Below the pieces are notes generated by a model, which was given only the letters and a program-made list of their open reading frames with translations, searched no databases and was not told the origin of the DNA. A DNA stretch of 64,000 bases, from positions 186,001 through 250,000 of the forward strand of contig NZ_BMOQ01000003.1 in assembly GCF_014647155.1 (NCBI RefSeq). The letters run 5' to 3'. Numbering within the stretch: position 1 is the stretch's first letter; every line of letters starts with the position of its first letter. Origin of the DNA: Halarchaeum nitratireducens (GTDB taxonomy: Archaea; Halobacteriota; Halobacteria; Halobacteriales; Halobacteriaceae). A program made the translations under genes and the position numbers. Below, piece by piece: positions 52,464-61,458 of this stretch.

Positions 52464-53474
52464 ATGCCGCAGAAACGCGATCCGATCCAGCGCGCCGCGG
52501 ACGGACGCGACCTCTACGACGTGGCGTCGTGGGAGGAACGCACCGCGATCGATCACCTCGCCGCCCGCCTCCACGGACTGCTCACCGTCGGCGGTCGGTG
52601 GTCGGTCATCGCGCTCGCCGTGGTCATCCTCGCCGCGCAGTTCCTGATCGTCGGCGTCGCGGCGTTCCAGAACCCGCTCCTCGGCGTCTACGTCCTGCTC
52701 TCGATCGTTCCGGCGGCGATCCTCGTCTTCTCCGTCTGGCGCATGGACGTCACGATGCGCGAGCCGCTGTCGATGCTCGTCGGGACGTTCGTCCTCGGCT
52801 TCCTCTTCGCCGGCTTCGCTTCCGTCCTCAACACCGTTCTCAAGGACTTCATCGCCCCGATCGCCATGGTCCTCTTCTTCTTCGTCGTCGTCGGTCCCGT
52901 CGAGGAGACGGTGAAGTGGCTCGCCGTCAGACTCTACGCGTACCGATCCGAGCGATTCGACGCCGTGATCGACGGTGCGGTGTACGGCGCGGCCGCCGGT
53001 CTCGGCTTCGCCACGATCGAAAACACGATCTACATCACGAATCAGTTCCTCACCGCCGCGAACAGCGCGACGCTCCAGACCGCGCTCGGGCAGGCGCTCC
53101 AGACCGCGACGCTCCGCACGTTCGCCGGCCCGGGCCACGTCATCTACTCAGCGTTCGCCGGCTACTACCTCGGTCTCGCCAAGTTCAACTCGGAGAACCG
53201 CGGCCCGATCGTCGTCAAGGGCCTGCTCATCGCCGCGACGATCCACGCGGCGTACAACACCGTGGTGACCTACGCCCCCCAGTTCTTCCCGAACTGGAAC
53301 CTCCTCGCGTTCATCGGGTTCGTTCTCGTCTACGACGGCGTCTTCCTCCTCGTCCTCTACCGAAAGCTCTCGCGCTACCGCGACGTCTACACCGACCTCG
53401 ACGCCGGGAAGGCGTCCGAGGACCCCTTCGAGGACCTGACACCCGCGGTCGAGTACGTCGGCGACGAGACGTAG
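52464..53474 (+). CDS. PrsW family intramembrane metalloprotease
   Basis: 336 aa with about eight membrane helices. The metal/catalytic motifs are VVGPVEETVKWLAVR (EExxK, about residue 151), GLGFATIENTIY, GPGHVIYSAFAGYYLG (histidine), and IHAAYNTVV. The N-terminal ~40 residues are soluble. In Bacillus PrsW cuts an anti-sigma factor; archaea lack that system, so the substrate is unknown. Confidence 0.92.
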   Translation: MPQKRDPIQRAADGRDLYDVASWEERTAIDHLAARLHGLLTVGGRWSVIALAVVILAAQFLIVGVAAFQNPLLGVYVLLSIVPAAILVFSVWRMDVTMREPLSMLVGTFVLGFLFAGFASVLNTVLKDFIAPIAMVLFFFVVVGPVEETVKWLAVRLYAYRSERFDAVIDGAVYGAAAGLGFATIENTIYITNQFLTAANSATLQTALGQALQTATLRTFAGPGHVIYSAFAGYYLGLAKFNSENRGPIVVKGLLIAATIHAAYNTVVTYAPQFFPNWNLLAFIGFVLVYDGVFLLVLYRKLSRYRDVYTDLDAGKASEDPFEDLTPAVEYVGDET

Positions 53475-53545
53475 CGCGTCGCCGCGAGGAGGCGGAGACG
53501 TCGATGAGCGCGCGCCCCGTCGTCGTCCGATCGTCGCCGGCGCTT

Positions 53546-54148
53546 CTAGTACGTCTCCAGTCGCTCGACGTACTTGGCGACGACGTCGAGCTCGACGTTG
53601 AGCGCGTCGCCGGGCTCGCGCTCGTCGAGCGTGGTCTCCGCGCGCGTCGTCGGGATGACCGCGACGTCGAACGTCCCCGCATCGTCGTCCACGCTCGCCA
53701 CCGTGAGGCTCACGCCGTCGAGCGCGATCGATCCCTTCTCCGCGACGTAGCGCTCGTACCCCGCGGGGAGGGCGAACGTGTAGCGGTAGTCCTCCCCCAC
53801 CCGCTCGATCGCCCGTACCGTCGTGGTGGTGTCGACGTGGCCCTGCACGACGTGACCGTCGAAGCGCCCGTCGGCCGGGAGCGCGCGTTCGAGGTCGACG
53901 CCGTCACCGACGGCGCGCTCGTCGAGGCTCGTCCGCGCGACGGTCTCGGCGGCGAGGAACGCCTCGAACCACGCGCCGGCGTCCGTCTCGCCGTGGTCTT
54001 CGACGGTGAGACAGACGCCGTCGACGGCGACGCTCTGCCCGTGGCTGAACCCGTCGATCCCGTCCGTCTCGATCCGGAGGCGGCGTCCCCCCTCGTCTCG
54101 CGTGACGTCGACGACACGGCCGGTCGTCTCGACGATCCCCGTGAACAT
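53546..54148 (-). CDS. ribE: Riboflavin synthase (two lumazine-binding repeats)
   Basis: 200 aa of the bacterial type, last step of riboflavin synthesis. Repeat 1 starts MFTGIVETTGRVVDV and has SVAVDGVCLTVEDH; repeat 2 starts DGHVVQGHVDTTTTVRAI and has SIALDGVSLTVASV. This doubled MFTGIV/GHVxxGHVD pattern is diagnostic. ATG 54148 starts exactly at MFTGIVE. The ArfB-like gene at 57904 serves the same pathway earlier. Confidence 0.95.
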   Translation of the reverse strand: MFTGIVETTGRVVDVTRDEGGRRLRIETDGIDGFSHGQSVAVDGVCLTVEDHGETDAGAWFEAFLAAETVARTSLDERAVGDGVDLERALPADGRFDGHVVQGHVDTTTTVRAIERVGEDYRYTFALPAGYERYVAEKGSIALDGVSLTVASVDDDAGTFDVAVIPTTRAETTLDEREPGDALNVELDVVAKYVERLETY

Positions 54149-54228
54149 GCGAACAGTTCCGAGACGTATCACGAAAGTGTTGTCGCTCCCGGCGCAACGC
54201 CTACGGGCCGCGACCCCCTCACGCGCCC

Positions 54229-54465
54229 ATGGGGATCCTCTCGCAGCTCTCCGTCGTCGTCACCCTCGCCTTCTGCGCGCCGCTCATCACGCTCGGCGCG
54301 CGGTACGCGCTCGCGGGGAAGCCGCTCGCCCTCCTCTTCCTCGGCCTCGCGGCGCTCGTCCTCGGCGTCGAGCGCTACGTGCTGACACCGGACGACGTCG
54401 CCGTGGCGGCGGTCGAGCGCGCCGTCGGTGCCGTCGCGCGCGACCCCGACGAGGACGCGAATTGA
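54229..54465 (+). CDS. 78-residue haloarchaeal membrane protein
   Basis: Two hydrophobic helices (about residues 6-29 and 32-49) with an acidic amphipathic tail LTPDDVAVAAVERAVGAVARDPDEDAN. Member of a small haloarchaeal family; no function recognised. Ends tail to tail with the M24-like gene, stop codons adjacent. Confidence 0.65.
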   Translation: MGILSQLSVVVTLAFCAPLITLGARYALAGKPLALLFLGLAALVLGVERYVLTPDDVAVAAVERAVGAVARDPDEDAN

Positions 54466-55650
54466 TCAGTCGACCGTCGGCGACAGCGACGTCCGGTACT
54501 CCCCGAGTAGCTCGTACCCTTTCTCGGTGATGACCGCGAGGTCGGCGATCCGCACCCCACCGCCCTCACCCGCGTCGAACACCGTCGGCGCGAGGGCGAC
54601 GACGTGCCCGGGCTCGAGCTCGCTCGTCCCCGTCAGCCACGGCGCTTCCCGACGGGCGAGGCCGGCGCCGTGGCCGAGCGCCCGTGTGCCACCCGTTCGC
54701 CCGTCGCCGACGGCGTCGAAGCCGTACGCGACGATCTCCGCCGCCGTCTCCTCGTGCACGCGACTCGCCGGCGTCCCGGCTTCGAGCTCGGCGAGGCCGG
54801 CCTCGCGCGCCCGCGTCACCGCGAGGTGCGCGCGGCGGTCCCAGCCGCCGTCGGTGTCGACGACGAACGTCCGGGCGAGCCGACCGTGATAGCCGGCGGC
54901 GTCGCGCGGCGCGAGATCGACGAGGACGGGGTCGTCCGCCCGGATCGGATCGTCGCCGCCGCGCGCGGGGTCGCGCCACGCCGCCCCCGCGGCGACGAGG
55001 GTGTTCCCCGCGGGATCGACGCCCGCGCGCGCCAGCGCCGCGTTCACCTCGCGGCGGAGGCTCGCCGTCGTCAGCGCGTCGCCCCCGTGGATGAGCGCCG
55101 CGGCGTCAGCGTCGGCGTCGCCTCCGATTCCTTCTCGCCGCTCCGCGTTCGCGAGCACGGCCTCGGCGCGTTCGACGCCCGCCGCCGCGGCCGTCTGGAC
55201 GGCTCGGATGCGCTCGATCTCCGCTTCGGTCTTCGTCGCGCGCGCGGCGTCGAGCGCGTCCGTCGAGGCCACCTCGTAGCCGGCGCGTTCGAGGTAGAGC
55301 GCGGCCGCGTGCGGGATCGTCGCCGTCGCCAACACCGTTCCCGTCGCCTCGCGCTCTGCGAGCACGGCCGCCGCGCGCTCCCCCGCGGCGTGCCCGTCGA
55401 TCGAGCCCGCGCCCACCACCGTCCCGTCGAAGGCCTCCCTCGCCGCGCTCGCTGCACCCGGCGGCGGACAGAGCAGCCGCTCGCCGGCCGCGCTCAGGAG
55501 GAACGCGCTCGGCCGATCCGGGAGGGCGGGGCCGGCGAGATAGCGCATCGTCGCGTCGCTCCGATCGCCGACGTGGACGAACGCGGCCGCATCGCGCGCC
55601 TCGATCGCGTCGGCGAGCGCCGTCGCGGCCCGCCCGTCCGTCGCCGTCAC
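54466..55650 (-). CDS. M24 (Xaa-Pro peptidase fold) protein with degenerate metal site
   Basis: 394 aa: creatinase-like N-terminal domain (1-135) plus pita-bread M24 domain (140-394). Of the five M24 metal ligands only D245 (VDLAP) and H327 (LGHGAG) remain. The second Asp is replaced by R257 (YHGRLART, where NSDxTRT is usual), and both glutamates by alanine: A353 (VALAPT, where IEPG is usual) and A369 (VRIADL, where VRIED is usual). It is therefore probably not a peptidase. GTG start at 55650; it follows the helicase gene by two bases, same strand. Confidence 0.85.
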   Translation of the reverse strand: MTATDGRAATALADAIEARDAAAFVHVGDRSDATMRYLAGPALPDRPSAFLLSAAGERLLCPPPGAASAAREAFDGTVVGAGSIDGHAAGERAAAVLAEREATGTVLATATIPHAAALYLERAGYEVASTDALDAARATKTEAEIERIRAVQTAAAAGVERAEAVLANAERREGIGGDADADAAALIHGGDALTTASLRREVNAALARAGVDPAGNTLVAAGAAWRDPARGGDDPIRADDPVLVDLAPRDAAGYHGRLARTFVVDTDGGWDRRAHLAVTRAREAGLAELEAGTPASRVHEETAAEIVAYGFDAVGDGRTGGTRALGHGAGLARREAPWLTGTSELEPGHVVALAPTVFDAGEGGGVRIADLAVITEKGYELLGEYRTSLSPTVD

Positions 55651-55652
55651 GC

Positions 55653-57506
55653 CTAGTTCATCGAGATGGGCGCCGCCGCGTTCGACAGCGCCTCTTCGAG
55701 GGTCTCGCCCGTCGGCTTCCCGTAGAGCAGGACGTCGAGCGGGAGCGTCGGCGCGCCCGTCACGAGGTTCTGCATGAGGACGAGCCGCTCGCGGGCCCGC
55801 GACATCCCGACGTAGAAGACGCGGCGCTCGTTGTCCGTCAGGACGGGGACGGGGTCGCTCTGCCGGGTGAACTCCTCAACGCCCTCGGGGAGGTCGTCGG
55901 GGTCGGCCGTGGCGGCCATCTGCTCGACGACCTTCTCCGTGAGGTCGGTGGCGAGGAAGACGTGGTCGGCCTCGCGGCCCTTCGCTGAGTGGATGGTGCC
56001 GACGCGGACGCGATCCGAGTTCATCCCGCGGTAGTCGCCCTGGAAGTAGGCGTCGATGGAGCGGCGCTGGTAGCGCGTCACCTTCCGGAGCATGTCGGCG
56101 GCCGCGGCGGGCGCGGGGACGAACGGCACCCAGTTCCGGATGAACTCGGGGCTGAACTCGAGCTCGTCGAGCGGGGCGTCGGCCTCGTCGCCCTCGCTGG
56201 CCTCCTCGCGGCGCGCGTCGATCTCGTCGCGGAAGTCGCTGCGGTCGTTCGTCCCGAACGCCGAGTCTTGGAGCATGTCCATCAGCCGGCGGGCCTGCAG
56301 GCCGGTGACGGGCTCGCCCGCGTCGATCGCCTCGACGGCCTCGACGTACTGCTGGAGCCGGTCCGTCCAGAGGCGCTGGTCGGTCAGCGCCTTGAACGGG
56401 ATGCCCTCGGTGATGAACTCGTCCACGAAGTCGAAGAGCTGGTAGCGCGCGCGGAAGAGGATCATCACCGTCTCGTCCGTCGTCTCGATCGTCCGCCGGA
56501 CGTTCCGTACGAGATCGAGCATCGACGGCGAGTCGACGGCCTCGACCCGCCCGCCCTCCTTGCGCGGATTCAGGTCCTTCTCCTGGCGGTTCGTGATGTG
56601 ACCGACCTCCTGCTGGACGATCTTCAGCACCTCGGAGGGGAGCCGATAGGAGTTCGGGAGGACGACGTTCTCCGTCACCTCGGTGTCGAGCAGGAGGTCC
56701 GGATCCGCGCCCTGCCACGCGTAGACGACCTGGTCGTCGTCACCCGCGATGAGGACGGTGTCCATGTGGGGCTTCCACTCCTGGTAGACCTTGTACTGGA
56801 GGCTCGTGATGTCCTGGAACTCGTCGATGACGAGGTGATCGACGTTCGGGACGAGCGAGCGCTGCTCGACGCGTTCGAGCATGTCCGCGAAGCCGACGAG
56901 CTCGTGTTCGCCCTTGTAGGTGCGCCACGCCCGGATGCACTCGGGGATGTCGTAGCGCTCGTCGCTGGACGGCCACGTCGGCGTGTACTTGTTGCCGACC
57001 TGCGCGTTGTCGTCGATCTCCGGGGGGAGTCGGACCTCCTCGTCGTCCCAGTTGAACGGCACGTCGTACCACTCGGCGACGTCGCGCCCGGTCCGCTGGA
57101 GCCACTGGCTCGTCGCGATGACCTTGTTCCCGAGCGTCGTCGAGCGCGCCGTGCGCCGCGATCCCGACGCGTACTCGTCCTCGTACGGGATCCCGTAGTC
57201 CTCGCAGAAGGCCTCCTTGTCGTCCTCGCCGACGACGTCGCCCCGCGAGAGGTTCAGGAGCTCGTAGGCCTTCGCGTGCATCGTGGAGACGTTCCCGCGC
57301 AGCGAGCGCGGGTTCACGTCGAGGCGCTCGGCCAACCGCTCGCGTACCTCGGCCGCGGCGGCGCGCGTGTAGGAGACGACCAGCACGTCCCGTATCTCGA
57401 CGTCGTCGTCTTCGAGGATCTCCTCGACGCGGTCGAGGAGCGCGGTCGTCTTCCCACTGCCGGGACCGCCGAACAGGCGCGTGACCTGTGGCTCCGACTG
57501 ACTCAT
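55653..57506 (-). CDS. UvrD/Rep-family superfamily 1 helicase
   Basis: 617 aa ATP-dependent 3'-5' DNA helicase. Motif I GGPGSGKTTAL (about residues 13-23), motif Ia VVSYTRAAAAEVRERL, motif II LVIDEFQDITSLQY, motif III IAGDDDQVVYAWQGAD, motif IV LPNSYRLP, motif V VRVGTIHSAKGREADHVFL, motif VI FYVGMSRARERL. All motifs are intact. No nuclease domain. Role in repair or restart of replication is inferred. It precedes the M24-like gene with two bases between. Confidence 0.92.
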   Translation of the reverse strand: MSQSEPQVTRLFGGPGSGKTTALLDRVEEILEDDDVEIRDVLVVSYTRAAAAEVRERLAERLDVNPRSLRGNVSTMHAKAYELLNLSRGDVVGEDDKEAFCEDYGIPYEDEYASGSRRTARSTTLGNKVIATSQWLQRTGRDVAEWYDVPFNWDDEEVRLPPEIDDNAQVGNKYTPTWPSSDERYDIPECIRAWRTYKGEHELVGFADMLERVEQRSLVPNVDHLVIDEFQDITSLQYKVYQEWKPHMDTVLIAGDDDQVVYAWQGADPDLLLDTEVTENVVLPNSYRLPSEVLKIVQQEVGHITNRQEKDLNPRKEGGRVEAVDSPSMLDLVRNVRRTIETTDETVMILFRARYQLFDFVDEFITEGIPFKALTDQRLWTDRLQQYVEAVEAIDAGEPVTGLQARRLMDMLQDSAFGTNDRSDFRDEIDARREEASEGDEADAPLDELEFSPEFIRNWVPFVPAPAAAADMLRKVTRYQRRSIDAYFQGDYRGMNSDRVRVGTIHSAKGREADHVFLATDLTEKVVEQMAATADPDDLPEGVEEFTRQSDPVPVLTDNERRVFYVGMSRARERLVLMQNLVTGAPTLPLDVLLYGKPTGETLEEALSNAAAPISMN

Positions 57507-57578
57507 TACACATCTACAGGACCTACGAGGGTATAAGCGGCGTGACTTTCCGCGACGGAAACGGACGAAACCGACGGC

Positions 57579-57737
57579 TCAGGTGCGACGAGTGGAGCGC
57601 GCTTCGCGGACCTCTGCACCGTCTCGGATCTTGTCTTCGCAGTTCGGACAGACGCGGGGGGCGGTGTGGCCGTCCGGTGTGAACACCCGCGCGTACGCGT
57701 CGGTCACGAAGGACCCACAGTTCTGACAATCCGGCAT
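57579..57737 (-). CDS. Zinc-ribbon small protein (DUF7563-like)
   Basis: 52 aa. MPDCQNCGSFVTDAYARVF and PRVCPNCEDKIRDG give two CxxC pairs for one zinc. The C-terminal end is basic (REARSTRRT). Such mini zinc ribbons are very common in haloarchaea. ATG 57737; a TATAACTA element near 57768-57775 lies about 33 bases upstream. Function unknown. Confidence 0.75.
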   Translation of the reverse strand: MPDCQNCGSFVTDAYARVFTPDGHTAPRVCPNCEDKIRDGAEVREARSTRRT

Positions 57738-57903
57738 ACTCACTACTCGGGTAGGACGCAACCCGCCTTAGTTATACTGGCCACCTAACCTATCTGAATA
57801 CCGATACCACTGGCGGCGGGGATCGCCGGCCCGCGACGCTCCCCGCGTCGCTGGCGTTCAGCGATCCACGGGCTACAAGTCCTCGACGAGCGCACGTCGA
57901 CGT

Positions 57904-58641
57904 ATGCGCCTCGCTGACGCCACGTGGACCGACGCCGACGCGGCCGCCGTCGACGTCGTCTTCCTCCCGGTCGGCAGCACCGAACAACACGGCCCGCACG
58001 CGCCCCTCGGGACCGACTCGTTCACGGCCGAGACCGTCGCCGAACGGACGGCCGACGCCTACGCCGGTACCGCGGTCGTCGCGCCCACCGTCTCCGTCGG
58101 CGTCTCCGAGGAGCACCGGCAGTTCACCGGGACGCTCTGGGTCTCGCCGGACACGTTCCGCGCGTACGTCCGCGACACCGTCGCGTCGCTCGCCCACCAC
58201 GGCTGGACCGACGTCGTCGTCGTCAACGGCCACGGCGGCAACGTCCCCGCCCTCGGCGAGGTGTGCGCGGCGATCAGTCGCCACGACGACGCCTACGCCG
58301 TTCCCTTCACGTGGTTCGACGCCGTCGGCGAGCACGCCACCGACATGGGCCACGCCGGCCCCCTCGAAACCGCATTCCTCAGACACGCGCGCCCCGAGTC
58401 CGTCCGCGAGGACCGGATCGACGCCGCGCGCGAGGGCGCGAGCGACCGCTGGGGCGAGTGGGTCTCGGCCACCAACCTCGCGCACGACTCCGCCGCGTTC
58501 AGCGAGAACGGCGTCGTCGGCGATCCCGGCGTCGACACCGAGGCGCGCGGCGCCGAACTCCTCTCGCGCGCGGTCGACGCGCTCTGCGACCTCGCGGACG
58601 CGGTCACGGCGCGCGACGCCGATCCGGTCCCGCACCGCTGA
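57904..58641 (+). CDS. arfB: Creatininase family protein, probable ArfB formamide hydrolase
   Basis: 245 aa. Metal motifs: FLPVGSTEQHGPHAPLGTDSF (Glu, His, Asp, about residues 20-38, shortened), VVVNGHGGNVPAL (His) and GHAGPLETAF (Glu). In archaea the creatininase homologue ArfB removes the formyl group from 2-amino-5-formylamino-6-ribosylaminopyrimidinone phosphate, the second step of flavin and F420 synthesis. Since the family is mixed, ArfB is the most likely but not certain role; riboflavin synthase lies 3.8 kb away. Confidence 0.82.
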   Translation: MRLADATWTDADAAAVDVVFLPVGSTEQHGPHAPLGTDSFTAETVAERTADAYAGTAVVAPTVSVGVSEEHRQFTGTLWVSPDTFRAYVRDTVASLAHHGWTDVVVVNGHGGNVPALGEVCAAISRHDDAYAVPFTWFDAVGEHATDMGHAGPLETAFLRHARPESVREDRIDAAREGASDRWGEWVSATNLAHDSAAFSENGVVGDPGVDTEARGAELLSRAVDALCDLADAVTARDADPVPHR

Positions 58642-58714
58642 CACGCCCCGACCTCGGTCGCCGAGCGTCGCCACTCGACCGCGCGGCTCGCGCGGTCCGA
58701 CCGTCGTGGTCGGT

Positions 58715-59146
58715 CTACTCGCCGTCCGCGGTTCCGTCGGCCGACTCGTCGGCCGCCGCGTGTAGCTCCTCCAGCTCGCCGCGGAGCTCGGGGATCGCGG
58801 AGGCGAGATCGGCGACCGCGTCGCTCACCTCCTCCAGGTCGTCGAGGACGTCCTCGATGCGCTCGATCTCGTCCGCGAGGTCGTCGGCGTCCTCGAAGGC
58901 GTCGGCGCGCTCGCCGATGGTGTACCACTTCTTCGCGTCCCGGAGGTGGGCCTCCACCTCCTCGACCGCGAGCGCGGTCCGCAGACCGTTCAGCACGCCG
59001 AGCGTGTTGTCCGCCTCGACGTCCCACACCGCCGACGCGCTCGGGAGCGCCTCGCGCGCCCCCGCGAGGTGATCCTCGACGTCCGCGCGGATCTCGGTCG
59101 CCGCCTCGCCGAACAGTTCCTCGTCGTCCAACCCCGATTGGCTCAT
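58715..59146 (-). CDS. DUF5790 family acidic helical protein
   Basis: 143 aa, very acidic, almost all helix. Core: DDEELFGEAATEIRADVEDHLAGAREALP (shortened), VWDVEADNTLGVLNGLRTAL, DAKKWYTIGERADAFED, then a coiled coil DEIERIEDVLDDLEEV. Haloarchaeal family recalled as DUF5790, with no known function. ATG 59146; AGTTTTAAACT at 59168-59178 is the promoter. Confidence 0.8.
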   Translation of the reverse strand: MSQSGLDDEELFGEAATEIRADVEDHLAGAREALPSASAVWDVEADNTLGVLNGLRTALAVEEVEAHLRDAKKWYTIGERADAFEDADDLADEIERIEDVLDDLEEVSDAVADLASAIPELRGELEELHAAADESADGTADGE

Positions 59147-59337
59147 GAAACGTGCTACGCACCCCCGTAGTTTAAAACTCCACCCCGATTCCGCCGACGA
59201 CGCGCCCGTGACCCCGCTCACACCCCCCGCGTGCTTCCGCGCTCCGTCGGCCCGGACCGACGCTCTCGCCGCGCTCACTGTTCACGTCCATTCGCCGTTC
59301 GCTCGCCTGGCCGGCCCGCACACCCGCCCGGGCCCGC

Positions 59338-59682
59338 CTACGTCTCCACTTCGACGAGCTCCATCAGCGGGTAGCCGTCGTCCATCTCCATCCGCGCGAC
59401 CGCCCGCGTCCCCTCGTAGTCGACGACGACGTCGACCTCCATGAAGCGGCCCGTCAGCTCCGTGTACGCCGCCGGCCCGCCCGCCAACTCGGCTTCCAGC
59501 GCCGCCGTCAGCACGTCGACCGTCACGTCGGTGCAGTACGGCTGGTTCTCGATCGCCTCCTCCATCGCCGTCTCCAGACTGGGCGCGCTCGCGGGGCTGA
59601 TCGGCGTCCCCGCGAACTGGTGGTAGAGCGTTCCGAACTTGATACCGACCTCGAACGCCGCCTCCTCGGCACTGCTGACCAT
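59338..59682 (-). CDS. mptD: Archaeal dihydroneopterin aldolase (MptD family)
   Basis: 114 aa, normal for MptD, which makes 6-hydroxymethyl-7,8-dihydropterin from dihydroneopterin for methanopterin/folate-type cofactors. Conserved stretch: FEVGIKFGTLYHQFAGTPIS (about residues 10-29), LETAMEEAIENQPYCTDV, and the C-terminal YPLMELVEVE. The ATG at 59682 gives the standard short head. Stands alone between the DUF5790 gene and a divergent membrane protein. Confidence 0.88.
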   Translation of the reverse strand: MVSSAEEAAFEVGIKFGTLYHQFAGTPISPASAPSLETAMEEAIENQPYCTDVTVDVLTAALEAELAGGPAAYTELTGRFMEVDVVVDYEGTRAVARMEMDDGYPLMELVEVET

Positions 59683-59814
59683 ATCGTCACGCCCGACGCG
59701 CGCCGGTATGGGCCTTCCCGTTCGTCCCGCCCAGACGCCCCTCCGCGCCGTCCCTCTCTCTCTCTCCCACACCGACCGAAACTCTAACACGCCCGGGACC
59801 GAACCGAGCGAACG

Positions 59815-60594
59815 ATGTCCCTGAACATCGGTGACGCGCTCGAAACCGCCGTCAGCCGCACCACGACCCGTGCCGGGCTGACGCTCGCGTGCGCGTTCTT
59901 CGTCCTCCAGTTGCTCGTCACGCTGTTCACCACGAACATGAACGCGGCCATCCAGTCGGTCGCCCCGCCCGGCGAGATCGCGCCGATCGTCCTCCCCGTT
60001 GGCGCGCTCGCGAGCGGCGTCCTCAGCCTCGTCGCCTACGTCCTCTTCGCCTACATCGGCATCGTCGCCATCCGCTCGATGGTGAGCGACGTCACAGACC
60101 ACGTCCCCGGGGAGTTCTTCACTCGGAACGTCGGTCCCGCCCTCGTCTGGTGGTTCGTCGCCTCCATCGTGGTCGGGATCCTCGTGACCATCGGGTTCGT
60201 CCTGCTCGTGGTTCCGGGGATCTACCTCGCGCTCGGTCTCGCCTTCACGCTCGTCTACGTCGCCGTCGAGGACGAGACGGCCTTCACCGCGATGCAGTCC
60301 TCGTGGGACCTCGCGTCCGGCAACCGGTGGCGCCTCCTCGCGACCTTCCTCGTTCCGGGCGTCGTCTACATTCTCGTCGCCGGCATTCTCGGCGTCATCC
60401 TCCCGTCGACGACCGTCGCGGGATGGGTGCTCACGGGCCTCGTCGGCGCCGTCTGGGCGGTCTTCATCCAGGCGCTCCTCGGCGCGTGTTACCGACAGCT
60501 CCGCGACGCGGCCGACGACGCCGGTACCGAGAGCGACGTCGGGCCCGCCGACGGCGGCGACGACGCCCCGCACGCCACCGTCGCGGACGCCTGA
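59815..60594 (+). CDS. Six-helix membrane protein (DUF7847/YciC-like)
   Basis: 259 aa. Head SLNIGDALETAVSRTTTRAG, then about six hydrophobic segments with a conserved loop FTLVYVAVEDETAFTAMQSSWDLASGNRWRLL (shortened), and an acidic tail. The 'W/x-LASGN' loop pattern is seen in GdpP-membrane-domain/YciC-like families. Function unknown. Ends 45 bases before azf; the CTTACTTTAT element in that gap gives azf its own promoter. Confidence 0.7.
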   Translation: MSLNIGDALETAVSRTTTRAGLTLACAFFVLQLLVTLFTTNMNAAIQSVAPPGEIAPIVLPVGALASGVLSLVAYVLFAYIGIVAIRSMVSDVTDHVPGEFFTRNVGPALVWWFVASIVVGILVTIGFVLLVVPGIYLALGLAFTLVYVAVEDETAFTAMQSSWDLASGNRWRLLATFLVPGVVYILVAGILGVILPSTTVAGWVLTGLVGAVWAVFIQALLGACYRQLRDAADDAGTESDVGPADGGDDAPHATVADA

Positions 60595-60639
60595 GCGAAC
60601 CGCGCCTTACTTTATCGTCGCCGTCCCACTTCGAGTCGA

Positions 60640-61407
60640 ATGGACGAACTGGTCCTCCTCACGGGCGCGCGGGGACGCGTCGGGCGAGCGGTACTGGAGG
60701 GTATCGGCGACGCGTACGAGTGGCGGTTGTTCGACCGTGACCCGCCCGCCGAGGAGTCCGACCACGAGTTCGTCGTCGCCGACGTGACGGACGACGAGGC
60801 CGTCCGCGACGCGATGGCCGACGTCGACACCGTCCTCCACCTCGCCGGCGACCCGCGCCCCGAAGCGCCGTGGAAATCCATCCTCACGAACAACATCGAC
60901 GGCACGCAGACGGTCTACGAGGCCGCCGTCGACACGGGCGTCGAGCGCGTCGTCTTCGCCTCCTCGAACCACGCCGTCGGCCACTACGAGACCGAGCGCA
61001 AGCCCGACATCTACCGCAGGGACGACGACTACCTCCTCGACGGGAGCGAACTCCCCCGGCCCTCGAACCTCTACGGCGTCTCCAAGGCCGCCGGCGAGAC
61101 GCTCGGGCGGTATTACCACGACGAGCACGACCTCTCGGTCGCCTGCGTCCGCATCGGCAACCTCACGAAGGGCCATCCCCCGATCGACTACGAGCGCGGG
61201 CAGGCGATGTGGCTCTCCTATCGGGACTGCGCGCACCTCTTCGAGCGCTGCATCGAGGCCGATTACGGCTACGAGATCGTCTACGGGATCAGCGACAACG
61301 ACCGCAAGTACTACTCCTTGGAGCGCGCGAAGGAGGTCCTCGGCTACGCTCCGCGGGACAACTCCGCCGAGTACACGATGGGCGGCGAGCCGAAGGAGAA
61401 CGTCTGA
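60640..61407 (+). CDS. azf: NAD-dependent glucose-6-phosphate dehydrogenase (Azf type)
   Basis: 255 aa short-chain/extended SDR enzyme. NAD loop LLTGARGRVGRAVL (about 6-19); catalytic Tyr-Lys in SNLYGVSKAAGETLGRYY (about 147-164); upstream SSNHAVGHYET. RGQAMWLSYRDCAHLFERCIEADY and YGISDNDRKYY closely match the H. volcanii enzyme, the first step of the haloarchaeal oxidative pentose phosphate route. ATG 60640 lies 28-30 bases after TACTTTATC. Confidence 0.92.
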   Translation: MDELVLLTGARGRVGRAVLEGIGDAYEWRLFDRDPPAEESDHEFVVADVTDDEAVRDAMADVDTVLHLAGDPRPEAPWKSILTNNIDGTQTVYEAAVDTGVERVVFASSNHAVGHYETERKPDIYRRDDDYLLDGSELPRPSNLYGVSKAAGETLGRYYHDEHDLSVACVRIGNLTKGHPPIDYERGQAMWLSYRDCAHLFERCIEADYGYEIVYGISDNDRKYYSLERAKEVLGYAPRDNSAEYTMGGEPKENV

Positions 61408-61458
61408 GACCGGCGCGCGACCACCCAACTTATCCGGTATAAACCCGTAGCGGTGCCC

